64,000 nucleotides of DNA, taken from contig JASBRP010000022.1 in the NCBI GenBank assembly GCA_030149365.1, positions 50,324 through 114,323 on the forward strand. The letters run 5' to 3'. Source of the DNA: Solimonas sp. GTDB taxonomy: Bacteria; Pseudomonadota; Gammaproteobacteria; Nevskiales; Nevskiaceae. The translations under genes were made by a program, and so were the position numbers. Every line of letters begins with the position of its first letter. The stretch's first letter is position 1. The notes under the pieces were generated by a model that searched no databases, had not been told where the DNA came from, and saw nothing but the letters and a program-made list of their open reading frames with translations. Below, one piece after another: positions 51,864-61,119 of this stretch.

Positions 51864-52756
51864 ACGGCGATTCTTTCGCGGCCCGGGTACCGGCCTACCA
51901 GGAGCGCCTGCGGCTCAGCCTGGACCTCTGGCTGCCGCTGGACACCCAATACCCTGCCCGCCTGCACGCCGCCATGCGCTACGCCAGCGACGGCGGCAAG
52001 CGCCTGCGCCCCCTGCTGGTCTACGCCGCCGGCGAGGTGCTGGGCCTGACGCCTGCCACCCTGGACGCCCCAGCCTGCGCCGTGGAGCTGATCCACGCCT
52101 ACTCCCTGGTCCACGACGACCTGCCGGCGATGGACGACGACGACCTGCGCCGCGGCCGCCCCACCGTGCACAAGGCCTATGACGAGGCCACCGCCATCCT
52201 GGTCGGCGACGGCCTGCAGGCCCAGGCCTTCCTGCTGCTGGCACAGGACCACGGCTCGGGCCTGGACCCGCTGCAGCGCCTGAAGATGATCGAGGTGCTG
52301 GGCGACGCCGCCGGCAGCCGCGGCATGGTCGGCGGCCAGGCCGTGGACCTGGAGTCCGAGGGCAAGCGCCTGAGCCTGCCCGAGCTGGAGGCGCTGCACA
52401 TCCACAAGACCGGCGCCATGATCCGCGCCTGCCTGCTGATGGCCTGCTACGCCAAGTCGCCGCTGGACAGCGCCCACCTGGACGCCCTGGACCGCTACGG
52501 CAAGTGCGTCGGCCTGGCCTTCCAGATCCAGGACGACATCCTCGACATCGAGGGCAATGCCGCCACCCTGGGCAAGACCGCCGGCAAGGACGAGGCGGCC
52601 CACAAGTCCACCTATCCCGCGGTCATGGGCCTGCCGGCCGCCCGCGAGCGCGCCGAGGAGCTGTTCGACGTGGCTCGCAACGCCGTCGATGTCTTCGGTC
52701 CTCAGGCCGAGCCGCTGGTGTGGCTGGCCAACCACATCCAGGGGCGCAACCGTTGA
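51860..52756 (+). CDS. ispA: (2E,6E)-farnesyl diphosphate synthase
   Basis: This 298-residue trans-prenyltransferase condenses isopentenyl and dimethylallyl/geranyl diphosphates to farnesyl diphosphate, the precursor of undecaprenyl carriers and quinone tails. The first Asp-rich motif DDLPAMDDDD begins at Asp86 and the second QDDILD is at 224-229. It follows xseB with a 4-bp overlap and is in turn coupled to the kleisin-like gene by a 4-bp TTGA overlap. Confidence 0.97.
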   Translation: MNGDSFAARVPAYQERLRLSLDLWLPLDTQYPARLHAAMRYASDGGKRLRPLLVYAAGEVLGLTPATLDAPACAVELIHAYSLVHDDLPAMDDDDLRRGRPTVHKAYDEATAILVGDGLQAQAFLLLAQDHGSGLDPLQRLKMIEVLGDAAGSRGMVGGQAVDLESEGKRLSLPELEALHIHKTGAMIRACLLMACYAKSPLDSAHLDALDRYGKCVGLAFQIQDDILDIEGNAATLGKTAGKDEAAHKSTYPAVMGLPAARERAEELFDVARNAVDVFGPQAEPLVWLANHIQGRNR

Positions 52757-54030
52757 ACGGCGGGTCAGCGGACAATACCGCCGACACCCGACTGCAGGAC
52801 TTCTTCCGCCCCGGTTACGAGGCGGCAGACGTCGCTGCCCTGCAGCCGCTGCTGCAGTCCCGCGAGGTACTCGCGGCACTGATGACGGTATTCCACGGCA
52901 GCGAGAGCGCCGTGGTGATCCGCCTGCTGATCCTGCGCGAGGTCGCCGCCCGCGGCGACCAGCCGCACTGGCAGCCCAACGAGCTGCGCGAGCGCTTCGC
53001 CTACCTGGACCCGTCCAAGCTGGAGAACGTGCTGCTGCGCCTGCGCGAGAACTCGCTGCTGCAGTGGGAAAGCGAACTCGCCGTCTACCTGCTCAGCCCC
53101 CTGGGCCGCATGGTAGTCACGGCTCTGTCCACCCTGCTCAAGTTCGACGACCAGGGCGAGGAATTGGGCTACATCGCCGGCCAGGTTGCCGCCGGCAGTG
53201 CCGTGGGCAAGGTCGATGCCGACGTGCTGCAGCACCTGCTGTCGCGCCTCAACGAGTTGCATGGCGAGCTGGAGCAGGCCGTGCTGTCGCGCTCAGAGCG
53301 CCGCATCCGTGCCGCCGAGGGCCGCCTGGAACGCGTCTGGGAGTGGGTCGAGAAGAGCATCGGCATCATCGACAGCGTCAAGGAATACCTCGACGACCCC
53401 GAAGTACAGGACGTGGCGTATCGCATCGCCCGCGTGCAGAGCACCCTGCTGTCGATGAGCAGCGTGTTCCAGCGCGAGCTGAACAAGCTGGAAAGCCAGC
53501 GCGTGCACCTGGGCAACAGCGGCCTGTCCAGCGCCGACCTCAGCGCCTGGTTGCGCAGCCGCAGCACCGCGGAGCTCGGCCAGCTCACCGACGAGGCCGT
53601 CAGCGTGCTGCCGCGCCATGCCTTCCTGCTTGGCGACCTGCTGCTGGACGTGGCCGAGTACGAGCTGATCGACAAGGTCCGACCCGAGCGCCTGGACACG
53701 CCGCTGCCACCGGCGGTGGAGAACGCCCAGGCGCCCGAACTGCCCAGCGAGGAGCAGGCCCCGCAGCTGCTGGAGTGGCTGTCCGAGCTGGGCGAGCTGC
53801 CGGAGGCGATGGACGTGGAGCAATGCGTGCCGCACCGCGACTTCGAGCATTCCTCCTACCGCTACTCCCTGCTGTCGCTGCTGGGCGATCCCGAGTCGGC
53901 CTCGCTGACCGGCCCCACCGCCGACCTCGCGCGGTTGCCGCGGCGCTGGCGCATCGAGGAAGACCAGCTGACCACGGTCAACCGCGCCGGCGTCGGCCGC
54001 ATCAGCGCCGGCCGCGTCGAACCCACTTGA
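52753..54030 (+). CDS. Kleisin-like (MksF/JetA-type) subunit of an SMC complex
   Basis: This 425-residue, mostly helical acidic protein fits the kleisin position of a MksBEF/Wadjet-type SMC complex by gene order, size and the adjacent SMC gene. An N-terminal winged-helix-like region (about 20-120) precedes a long helical middle (about 140-270, RRIRAAEGRLERVWEWVEKS) and a C-terminal domain. The start is TTG 52753, overlapping the ispA stop. It is 14 bp upstream of the MksE-like gene. The assignment is by operon context and general fold; sequence similarity to known kleisins is weak by eye. Confidence 0.65.
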   Translation: MNGGSADNTADTRLQDFFRPGYEAADVAALQPLLQSREVLAALMTVFHGSESAVVIRLLILREVAARGDQPHWQPNELRERFAYLDPSKLENVLLRLRENSLLQWESELAVYLLSPLGRMVVTALSTLLKFDDQGEELGYIAGQVAAGSAVGKVDADVLQHLLSRLNELHGELEQAVLSRSERRIRAAEGRLERVWEWVEKSIGIIDSVKEYLDDPEVQDVAYRIARVQSTLLSMSSVFQRELNKLESQRVHLGNSGLSSADLSAWLRSRSTAELGQLTDEAVSVLPRHAFLLGDLLLDVAEYELIDKVRPERLDTPLPPAVENAQAPELPSEEQAPQLLEWLSELGELPEAMDVEQCVPHRDFEHSSYRYSLLSLLGDPESASLTGPTADLARLPRRWRIEEDQLTTVNRAGVGRISAGRVEPT

Positions 54031-54044
54031 AAGAACAGAGCTGA

Positions 54045-54701
54045 ATGGACAAGGACATCGCCATCCTGATCGCGCGGCTGTCGGCCAAGCAGGTGCTGCC
54101 GCGCAGCGACGCGCTGGTACGCCGGGCCATCACCGACGCGTCTTTCCACGAACTGCTGCAGGCCCGCCTGGCCGAATGCGGCCTGGAGTTCCACGACAAC
54201 CCCTATGCCGACCACGTCGCCCTGCGCCTGAAGCGCGAGTTCGAGTCGCCGGTGATGGGCGGTGAAAGCAGCTGGCTGTCCAACAACCTGGGCCTGCCGC
54301 GCGACGCCATCGCCCTGCTGGTGGTGCTGTGGGCGCTGCTGATCCTGCCCAAGCGCCAGCGCCAGATCGAGCGCAAGCAGAAGGAACAGCCGGCCGACCA
54401 GAGCGAGATGTTCGCCCAGGAGAAGCCGGTGCCGGATGCCGCCTCGGTGGGCGTCAGCATCGCCACCGCGGCGCTGTACTCGGATTTCGCCGACCGCCTC
54501 GGCGGCCGCACCAAGCTGCAGGCCAACCTGGGCACGCTCAAGCGCCTGGGCTTCGTCGAGGAGACGCGCAAGGGCGAGCTGGTGGAAGGCCCGCTGCTCG
54601 ACGTGGTGCTCGACTACAACCGCATGGCCGGCCGCATCCTCGACGGCGCGCTGACCGACCTGCTGGCCCAGGCCAGCCCGCCCGCACCGGAAGCCTCCTG
54701 A
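54045..54701 (+). CDS. MksE/JetB-like winged-helix subunit of an SMC complex
   Basis: This 218-residue protein is built from two winged-helix-like domains, about 70-120 and 135-205, with a hydrophobic helix LLVVLWALLILPKRQRQ typical of the DUF4194/MksE group. Its partners are the kleisin-like protein 14 bp upstream and the SMC ATPase, with which it overlaps by 1 bp (TGATG). It likely bridges kleisin and DNA. The assignment rests on order and size (MksE and JetB are about 200-230 aa). Confidence 0.65.
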   Translation: MDKDIAILIARLSAKQVLPRSDALVRRAITDASFHELLQARLAECGLEFHDNPYADHVALRLKREFESPVMGGESSWLSNNLGLPRDAIALLVVLWALLILPKRQRQIERKQKEQPADQSEMFAQEKPVPDAASVGVSIATAALYSDFADRLGGRTKLQANLGTLKRLGFVEETRKGELVEGPLLDVVLDYNRMAGRILDGALTDLLAQASPPAPEAS

Positions 54702-57484
54702 TGTTCCGCTTCGAAAAGATCGAAGTCCTGCACTGGGACTACTGGCGCCGTTTCAGCCTGCCGCTGGAGAGCGCCATCGTCACCGTCGTGGGCCCCAACG
54801 GCTCCGGCAAGACCACGCTGCTCGACGCCTTCCGCACGCTGCTGGCCATCGAATGCGCCAGCGGCCGCGACTACAAGCGCTACGTGCGCCGCGCCGACCA
54901 GCCCTACGCCTGGCTGCGTGCCGTGGTGCAGAACCCGCGCCGCCCTTCGGGCCAGCAGGCCTTCTTCCCCATCAAGGACCCGCTGGTCACCCTGCTCTGC
55001 CGCATCCGCAAGAAGGGCGGCGACTGGGAGCGCCAGTACGGCATCGCCCCCGGCGACGTCACGATCGAACAGGCCGAGCAGAATCCCGACGTGCGCTGGG
55101 TCGGCCTGCGCCAGTACGAATCCGACCTGGAGCACGCCGGCCTGACGCGTGCCATCCGCCGTGTGCTGGCGCTGGAACAGGGCGACACCGACAAGCTCTG
55201 CGAATACAGCCCGCGCCAGCTGCTGTCGCTGGTGTTCAACGTCTTCGGCGACCAGGAAGTGCTGGACAACTACGCCCGGGCGCAGGATGACCAGAAGCTG
55301 GCGCAGAAGGAACTGGACGAAACCGAGACACGCCGCGCCGAACTGGGCCTGCACCTGCAGGAGCAGGAGGCCAAGGTCAATTCCTTCCGCCAGTGGATGA
55401 ACCTGACGCGCGAGGCCGAGGCGGTGCAGGCCGAGTGGCTGCCGCGCGTGCGCATCGCCGAGACCTACGCCGCCATCAAGGGCAGCCGCAACCATCTGGC
55501 CGGTTTGCGGCAGGAACACGCGCAGCAGGCCCGCGAGCTCGCCACGGGCGAGAGCCGCGTGGGAGAACTGCAGCAGCGCGCCGACGCCGCGGAGCAGCGC
55601 AAGACCAGCCTGCAGTCGCATCTCACCGAGGCCGGCCAGGGCCTGCAGCGCGCCAATCGCGTGCTGGCCGGCACCGAGGCCCTGCTGGGCGAGCGCAGCC
55701 GGCTGGAAGAGCGCGCGGCACAGCAGAACGAAGGCTTCGACGCCGCCGCTCTCAGCAAGGAGCAGGAAAGCCTGCGCGAGGAGCACGGCCGCCTGAAGCT
55801 GGAGCGCAGCGAGCTGCGCGGCGCCCTGCCCGAGCTGGAATCGCGCATCGGCGCCCTGCAGTCCGGCCGCGCGCCGACGCCGGACGACGTGACCCGCTTC
55901 CGCCGCGCGCTGGAAGAGGCCGGCGTCGGCCACCAGACCCTGGGCGAGATCGTGCAGATCCGCGACGAGGCCTGGCATGCCGCCGTGGAGGCCGTGCTCA
56001 AGCCCTATCGCCACGTGATCCTGCTGACGCAGGCTGGCGATGCCGCCCGCGCCTGGTCGCTGGGCGAGAAGCTGCGCTACCGCCACTTCGTGGTACCCGA
56101 GCGCGCCCCCGCACCCACGCCACGCGCCGGCTCGCTGGCCGAGTGCGTACGCTTCCTGGCGCCGATCCCGGGCTGGCTGGGCCAGTTGCTCAACGACATC
56201 CGCCGCGTGACCGATGCTCGCGAGGGCGCCGACCTGGCCCGCAACCAGTCCTGGATCACGCCGGCCGGCTACCACGGCGAACGCCGCGGCGCCCGCGACA
56301 TCGGCGTCAACGATTTCCACTTCGGCGCCCGCGCGCTGGACCAGGCGCGCGAGCAACTGGAGCAGCAGCAGCGCCGCCTGAACCGCATCGCCGAGCGCGA
56401 GACCGAGCTGACCGCGCGCCTCAGCGCGATCCAGGCCCTGCTGTCCGGCTCCCGCGCCACGCAGGACCTGTCCGACCGCGCCGCGGAGTTCGCCGCCGCG
56501 GAGGGGCGCCTGGAGGAACAGCGCCAGGCCGTCACCACGCAGCAGGAGCGATTCAACTCGCTGCGCGAGGAAGAACAGGGCCTAGCCGAGCAGCTGGCCC
56601 AGTTGCATGCCGACAGCCGCGCCGCCGATGCACGCCTGCGGCATCTGCGCCAGCAGGTGCCGATGCTGGCGCAGCGCCTGCACGAGGACCGCGAAGAGCA
56701 GGCCCAGCGCATCGCCGACCTGCGCCAGGACTGGCGCCGCCGCCCGCAGTGGCGCAGCAGCACGGCGCGCGCCGAAGCCCGCGCCAAGTTCGGCTCGGTG
56801 GGCGAAGCCGAGCGCGAGGTCGAGCGCCTGCACCGCCAGCTTTCCGAGGGCACCTTCGAGCGCGATGCACAGGTGGTGGCGGTGCGCGACAAGCTGCACA
56901 CCGACCACAGCCTGCTGGAGCGCACGATCCAGGATCGTGGCGTGCACCTGGACCGCGCCCGCCGGCTCACCGACGACGCCCGCGGCGCGTATATCAACAA
57001 GCTGCGCGCCACGCTGCGGCGCTACGCGCAGAACGTGCAGCAGCTCGGCGCTGTGGCCGGCATCGTGGTCGAGATGCAGCAGCCGGACATCCGCAACGAC
57101 GACCTCTCGCTGGCGCAAGCCGGCCTGGAAGTACGCTTCGACTTCGACCAGAAGGGCCTGATCGGCCTCAACGACGGCGAGGCCTCCGGTGGCCAGCAGG
57201 TGATGAAGTCGATGATCCTGCTGGTGGGCCTGATGATGGATGAAGGCAGCGCCGGCGGCTTCGTGTTCATCGACGAGCCCTTCGCGCACCTGGACATCTT
57301 CAACATCGACAAGGTCGGCGCTTTCCTGGCCTCCACCCGCGCGCAGTACATCCTGACCGCGCCGGTCTCGCACAACGTCAACGTGTTCAAGCCCTCCGGC
57401 CTGACCCTGGTGACGCAGAAGCGCAAGCCCGGCGAGCGGTGGGCGCCGCCGGTGGCGGTGCTGACCCGGCAGGCCCCGGCATGA
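54701..57484 (+). CDS. SMC-like ATPase (MksB/JetC-type)
   Basis: This 927-residue SMC-family ATPase has Walker A GPNGSGKTT (Lys37), a long coiled coil (about 180-400 and 560-760) with a hinge-like segment around 405-500, a signature motif SGGQQ at Ser829 and Walker B FVFIDEPFAHLD (Asp858-Glu859). This is the size of MksB/JetC ATPases. It completes the three-gene cassette. No JetD/MksG nuclease gene follows; the next gene is dxs. A chromosome-organisation or anti-plasmid role is inferred from the family. Confidence 0.85.
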   Translation: MFRFEKIEVLHWDYWRRFSLPLESAIVTVVGPNGSGKTTLLDAFRTLLAIECASGRDYKRYVRRADQPYAWLRAVVQNPRRPSGQQAFFPIKDPLVTLLCRIRKKGGDWERQYGIAPGDVTIEQAEQNPDVRWVGLRQYESDLEHAGLTRAIRRVLALEQGDTDKLCEYSPRQLLSLVFNVFGDQEVLDNYARAQDDQKLAQKELDETETRRAELGLHLQEQEAKVNSFRQWMNLTREAEAVQAEWLPRVRIAETYAAIKGSRNHLAGLRQEHAQQARELATGESRVGELQQRADAAEQRKTSLQSHLTEAGQGLQRANRVLAGTEALLGERSRLEERAAQQNEGFDAAALSKEQESLREEHGRLKLERSELRGALPELESRIGALQSGRAPTPDDVTRFRRALEEAGVGHQTLGEIVQIRDEAWHAAVEAVLKPYRHVILLTQAGDAARAWSLGEKLRYRHFVVPERAPAPTPRAGSLAECVRFLAPIPGWLGQLLNDIRRVTDAREGADLARNQSWITPAGYHGERRGARDIGVNDFHFGARALDQAREQLEQQQRRLNRIAERETELTARLSAIQALLSGSRATQDLSDRAAEFAAAEGRLEEQRQAVTTQQERFNSLREEEQGLAEQLAQLHADSRAADARLRHLRQQVPMLAQRLHEDREEQAQRIADLRQDWRRRPQWRSSTARAEARAKFGSVGEAEREVERLHRQLSEGTFERDAQVVAVRDKLHTDHSLLERTIQDRGVHLDRARRLTDDARGAYINKLRATLRRYAQNVQQLGAVAGIVVEMQQPDIRNDDLSLAQAGLEVRFDFDQKGLIGLNDGEASGGQQVMKSMILLVGLMMDEGSAGGFVFIDEPFAHLDIFNIDKVGAFLASTRAQYILTAPVSHNVNVFKPSGLTLVTQKRKPGERWAPPVAVLTRQAPA

Positions 57485-57559
57485 CGGCATATGACAGTCT
57501 CACGGGCCGGTCGGCCAATCACAGGGCCGGCCCAGGGCGTTAGCCTGAAATCCGATAAT

Positions 57560-57588
57560 TTGCTGCAATGCAACATAAAACGCATAAT
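57560..57588 (+). promoter_or_regulatory. Candidate sigma-70 promoter of dxs
   Basis: TTGCTG (57560-57565), 17 nt, CATAAT (57583-57588) in an AT-rich 153-bp gap before dxs. This would give dxs transcription independent of the SMC cassette upstream. Confidence 0.6.
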
Positions 57589-57637
57589 TGCACCGCGATT
57601 GCACCAATGCGGCGCACACAGGGTTCATAATTCCGAC

Positions 57638-59515
57638 ATGGTCGAAATTCCCGGGTATACCTTGCTGGGCCGCGTGAACACGCCGGCCGAGCTGCGTCGC
57701 CTGCCGCTCTCCGAACTGCCTCACCTGGCAGTGGAGATGCGGCGCTATCTCATTGAGACCCTTGGGCGCATTGGTGGCCACTTTGCCGCCAACCTGGGCA
57801 CGGTCGAGCTGACCCTGGCCCTGCATTACGCCTTCGAGACGCCACGCGACCGCCTGGTCTGGGACGTGGGCCACCAGGCCTACCCCCACAAGATGCTCAC
57901 GGGCCGCCGCGCGCGCCTGGAGACCATCCGCCGCCTCAACGGCCTGATGCCGTTCTGTCATCGTGAGGAAAGCGAGTACGATACCTTCGGGGTGGGCCAC
58001 TCCTCCACCTCGATCTCCGCCGCCGCCGGCATGGCCGCCGCGGCACGCATCAAGGGCGAGAAGCGCCGCGCGGTGGCTATCATCGGCGACGGCGGCATGA
58101 CCGGCGGCATGGCCTTCGAGGCCATGAACCACGCCGGCCACATCGGCCTGGACATGATCGTGGTCTACAACGACAACGACATGTCGATCTCCGAGAACGT
58201 CGGCGCCCTGCGCAACCACTCGGCGCGCCTGGTGAAGAAGCTGGGGCTCAACACCCCTCCGCGACTCACCTCGGATGAAGAACACAACGAAGCGCACCTG
58301 GAGAATCCCGGCGCGCTGTTCGAGACCCTCGGCTTCACCTATCACGGCCCTATTGACGGCCATGACCTGGACGCCCTGCTGGCCGCCTTCGAGCGCCTGA
58401 AGGACGCCAAGGGCCCGCAGCTGCTGCACGTGCTCACGGTCAAGGGCAAGGGCTTCGATCCGGCCGAGGCCGACCCCATCAAGTACCACGGCGTCACCCA
58501 GTTCGACCCCGTGACCGGCGCCTTCCCGTCCAAGAAGCCTGGCGGCAAACCCGCCTACACCCAGGTTTTCGGCGACTGGCTGTGCCAGGCCGCCGAGCGC
58601 GATCCCAAGGTGGTGGGCATCACTCCGGCGATGCGCGAGGGCTCCGGCCTGGTGGAGTTCTCCAAGCGCTTCCCGGCGCGCTACTTCGACGCCGGCATCG
58701 CCGAGCAGCACGCCGTGACGCTGGCCGCCGGCCTGGCCTGCGAGGGCCTCAAGCCGGTCTGCGCGATCTACTCCACGTTCCTGCAGCGCGGCTATGACCA
58801 GCTGATCCACGACGTGGCGATCCAGAACCTGCCGGTGGTGTTCGCGGTGGATCGCGGCGGCCTGGTGGGCGCCGACGGTGCCACCCATCACGGCGCCTTC
58901 GACCTGTCCTACCTGCGCTGCATCCCCAACATGGTGGTGATGGCGCCTTCCGACGAGAACGAGTGCCGGCGCATGCTGGCCACCGGGCTGTCGCTGAGCC
59001 AGCCCTCCGCGGTGCGCTACCCGCGCGGCAACGGCCTGGGCGTCGAGATCGACGACGAAGCCCGCCCGCTGACGCTAGGCAAGGGCCGCATCGTGCGCGA
59101 GGCCATCGGCCGCCGCCGCCCGCGCGTGGCGATCCTGGCCTTTGGCGCGATGGTGCAGCCGGCCCTGGAGGCCGCCGACATCCTCGATGCCGTGGTTGCC
59201 GACATGCGCTTCGTGAAGCCCCTGGACGCCGAGCTGGTGCTGCAACTGGCCCAGGAGAACGACTTGCTGGTGACCCTGGAGGACAACAGCCGCGTCGGCG
59301 GCGCCGGCAGCGGCGTCAACGAACTGCTGGCCCAGCACCACCAGCTGGTGCCAGTGCTGAACCTCGGCCTGCCCGATCATTTCATCGAGCACGGCACCCG
59401 CGAGGAGCTGATGACGCAGATCGGGCTGGACGGCCCGGGCATCCTGCGCAGCATCCAGAAGCGCCTGCGCAGCAAGGACCTGGACGAACCGCTGGTCAAG
59501 CGAAACCAGGCCTGA
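57638..59515 (+). CDS. dxs: 1-deoxy-D-xylulose-5-phosphate synthase
   Basis: This 625-residue thiamine diphosphate enzyme joins pyruvate and glyceraldehyde 3-phosphate in the first step of the MEP isoprenoid pathway. It shows the ThDP motif [18 protein letters not shown], the [16 protein letters not shown] loop and the C-terminal transketolase regions ([33 protein letters not shown]). The start is ATG 57638, giving VEIPGYTLL; an upstream in-frame ATG at 57491 runs through the promoter. In related genomes it usually follows ispA directly; here three SMC genes intervene. Confidence 0.97.
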   Translation: MVEIPGYTLLGRVNTPAELRRLPLSELPHLAVEMRRYLIETLGRIGGHFAANLGTVELTLALHYAFETPRDRLVWDVGHQAYPHKMLTGRRARLETIRRLNGLMPFCHREESEYDTFGVGHSSTSISAAAGMAAAARIKGEKRRAVAIIGDGGMTGGMAFEAMNHAGHIGLDMIVVYNDNDMSISENVGALRNHSARLVKKLGLNTPPRLTSDEEHNEAHLENPGALFETLGFTYHGPIDGHDLDALLAAFERLKDAKGPQLLHVLTVKGKGFDPAEADPIKYHGVTQFDPVTGAFPSKKPGGKPAYTQVFGDWLCQAAERDPKVVGITPAMREGSGLVEFSKRFPARYFDAGIAEQHAVTLAAGLACEGLKPVCAIYSTFLQRGYDQLIHDVAIQNLPVVFAVDRGGLVGADGATHHGAFDLSYLRCIPNMVVMAPSDENECRRMLATGLSLSQPSAVRYPRGNGLGVEIDDEARPLTLGKGRIVREAIGRRRPRVAILAFGAMVQPALEAADILDAVVADMRFVKPLDAELVLQLAQENDLLVTLEDNSRVGGAGSGVNELLAQHHQLVPVLNLGLPDHFIEHGTREELMTQIGLDGPGILRSIQKRLRSKDLDEPLVKRNQA

Positions 59516-59642
59516 ACCTGCACTGACCGGCTCCCCGCGAGCCGGGCCTGCGAATTTCCTGCTCTTAATCCTGTCTCATCGAGGCAGGATGAGCCGTGGC
59601 CGGGGGCCCGGCCCCCTGCGCAAGCCAAGGAGGGCTTGAAGC

Positions 59643-59936
59643 ATGTCCAATGAGGGCTATCACGAGCCGGTCGGCGAGCTGACCGCGGCAACCCGCGACT
59701 ACCACCGCGCCATCGTCTCCCTGATGGAGGAGCTGGAGGCGGTCGACTGGTACAACCAGCGCATCGACGCCTGCCGGGACGATGAGCTCAAGCAGATCCT
59801 GGTCCACAACCGCGACGAGGAGAAGGAGCACGCCGCGATGGTGCTTGAGTGGCTGCGGCGCAAGGACGCCAAGTTCGCCGAGGAGCTGAAGGAGCGGCTG
59901 TTCAAGGACGGGCCCATCGCCCACCACGAGGACTGA
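59643..59936 (+). CDS. Encapsulated-ferritin (EncFtn) family protein, no shell or targeting peptide
   Basis: This 97-residue two-helix protein matches EncFtn, the open-ring ferroxidase of encapsulin nanocompartments. It has EELEAVDWYNQR and HNRDEEKEHAAMVLEWLRR. Glu30, Glu60 and His63 align with the di-iron ligands Glu32, Glu62 and His65 of the Rhodospirillum protein. The typical C-terminal encapsulin-targeting tail is absent (the protein ends GPIAHHED), and no encapsulin gene is in the window. The SD is AAGGAGG. It is probably a free iron-oxidising protein or cargo for a shell encoded elsewhere. Confidence 0.9.
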   Translation: MSNEGYHEPVGELTAATRDYHRAIVSLMEELEAVDWYNQRIDACRDDELKQILVHNRDEEKEHAAMVLEWLRRKDAKFAEELKERLFKDGPIAHHED

Positions 59937-60128
59937 GTACACCCGACGGTTCTGACACCCGTCAAATTTCCCATTTCGCCGCCCGCCGCTCCGGGGCAGG
60001 ATAGCGGTGCCCGGGCCAGGCGACCGCTGGAGCGGCTGGTCCGGGGCTCTCATCCCCCGTCACGGGGAGCGGTACAAGCCGGCTGCTATAAGCAGACCGT
60101 CGAAACCGTCCCGACGGGGGCCTGAACC

Positions 60129-60689
60129 ATGCTGCTGCAAAGCCTCGAGAACCAGTCTGCGTTTCATATCCACCCGATGATCGCCATGACCAGCGTGCAG
60201 AGCTTCGCGCCAATGTCCGACGAGCGTTCCACGGTGCTGATCCTGGGATCGATGCCGGGTGCCGCGTCGTTGCAGGCCGAGCAGTACTACGCCCACCCCC
60301 GCAACCAGTTCTGGTGGCTGATGGGCGAACTGGTCGGTGCCGGAGCGGACCTGCCCTACGAGCAGCGCATGGCCGCCCTGCGCCAGAGCGGCATTGCGCT
60401 ATGGGACGTGCTGGCGCGCTGCGAGCGGCCCGGCAGCCTGGATTCCAGCATCGTCGAGGATTCGATCGTCGCCAACGACTTCTCGCTGTTCTACCGCCGC
60501 CACCCGCGCATCTGGCGCGTGTTCTTCAACGGGAGCAAGGCCCAGAGCAGCTACCAGCGCTACGTGCAGCCGCTGCTGGCCGGCGCCGATGCCCATATCG
60601 AATACCAGCGCCTGCCCTCCACCAGCCCGGCGCATGCCAGCCGGCCCGCAGCCGACAAGCTCAACGCCTGGAAAGCAATCGTTTTGTAG
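60129..60689 (+). CDS. DNA-deoxyinosine (hypoxanthine) glycosylase, UDG superfamily
   Basis: This 186-residue protein of the UDG superfamily hypoxanthine-DNA-glycosylase type has the motif GSMPGAASL, followed by QYYAHPRNQFWWLMG and a C-terminal LPSTSPAHAS. Such enzymes excise deaminated bases. The first 20 residues before the MTSVQSF segment look non-conserved and the start is uncertain (ATG 60129 as given, or ATG 60186). It is convergent with ybaB across a hairpin-rich gap. Confidence 0.88.
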   Translation: MLLQSLENQSAFHIHPMIAMTSVQSFAPMSDERSTVLILGSMPGAASLQAEQYYAHPRNQFWWLMGELVGAGADLPYEQRMAALRQSGIALWDVLARCERPGSLDSSIVEDSIVANDFSLFYRRHPRIWRVFFNGSKAQSSYQRYVQPLLAGADAHIEYQRLPSTSPAHASRPAADKLNAWKAIVL

Positions 60690-60693
60690 TTGT

Positions 60694-60773
60694 GTAGGGT
60701 GGGCAAATGTCTTGTCATTTGCCCACGCGGGGTGGACACGCGTGGGCAAACATGAAGACGTTTGCCCCCCTAC
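60694..60773. repeat. Hairpin-rich intergenic element between convergent genes
   Basis: Outer inverted arms GTAGGGTGGGCAAA (60694-60707) and TTTGCCCCCCTAC (60761-60773) enclose two hairpins: TGGGCAAATG with its exact complement (60700-60725) and GGGCAAAC/GTTTGCCC (60744-60767). It probably ends both the glycosylase and ybaB transcripts. Similar elements are common in gammaproteobacterial intergenic DNA. Confidence 0.75.
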
Positions 60774-60778
60774 GTCAC

Positions 60779-61102
60779 TTAAAACCCGAGATTCATCCCC
60801 GGCGGCAGCTGCATGCCGGCGGTGACCTTCGCCATCTTCTGGCGGCTAACCTCTTCGGCCTTCTGCGAGGCGTCGTTGATCGCGGCGGCGATCAGGTCCT
60901 CGAGGAATTCCTTATCTTCCTGCAGCGCGGCCGGGTTGATCTCCACCTTGCGCGCCTGGTACTTGCCGGTCAGCGTGACCTTGACCATGCCGGCGCCGGA
61001 CTCGCCGGTCACCTCCATCTTGGCGATCTCGTCCTGGGCGCGCTTGAGGTTTTCCTGCATCTGCTGCGCCTGGCGCATCATCTGACCGATGTTGCCTTTC
61101 AT
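60779..61102 (-). CDS. ybaB: YbaB/EbfC nucleoid-associated protein
   Basis: This 107-residue DNA-binding dimer has the family motif [21 protein letters not shown] at its N-terminus and [16 protein letters not shown] near its end. It follows dnaX by 17 bp and has a GGAGAG SD. The usual third gene, recR, is absent here. Confidence 0.95.
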   Translation of the reverse strand: MKGNIGQMMRQAQQMQENLKRAQDEIAKMEVTGESGAGMVKVTLTGKYQARKVEINPAALQEDKEFLEDLIAAAINDASQKAEEVSRQKMAKVTAGMQLPPGMNLGF

Positions 61103-61119
61103 GATTCTCTCCTGATCTC

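Noticed and set aside
57485..59642. A JetD/MksG nuclease gene next to the SMC cassette
   Set aside because: The sequence after the SMC gene is the dxs promoter region and dxs; no TOPRIM protein is present in the window.
59516..60128. An encapsulin shell gene beside the EncFtn gene
   Set aside because: Both flanking gaps are under 200 bp and the neighbours are dxs and a DNA glycosylase.
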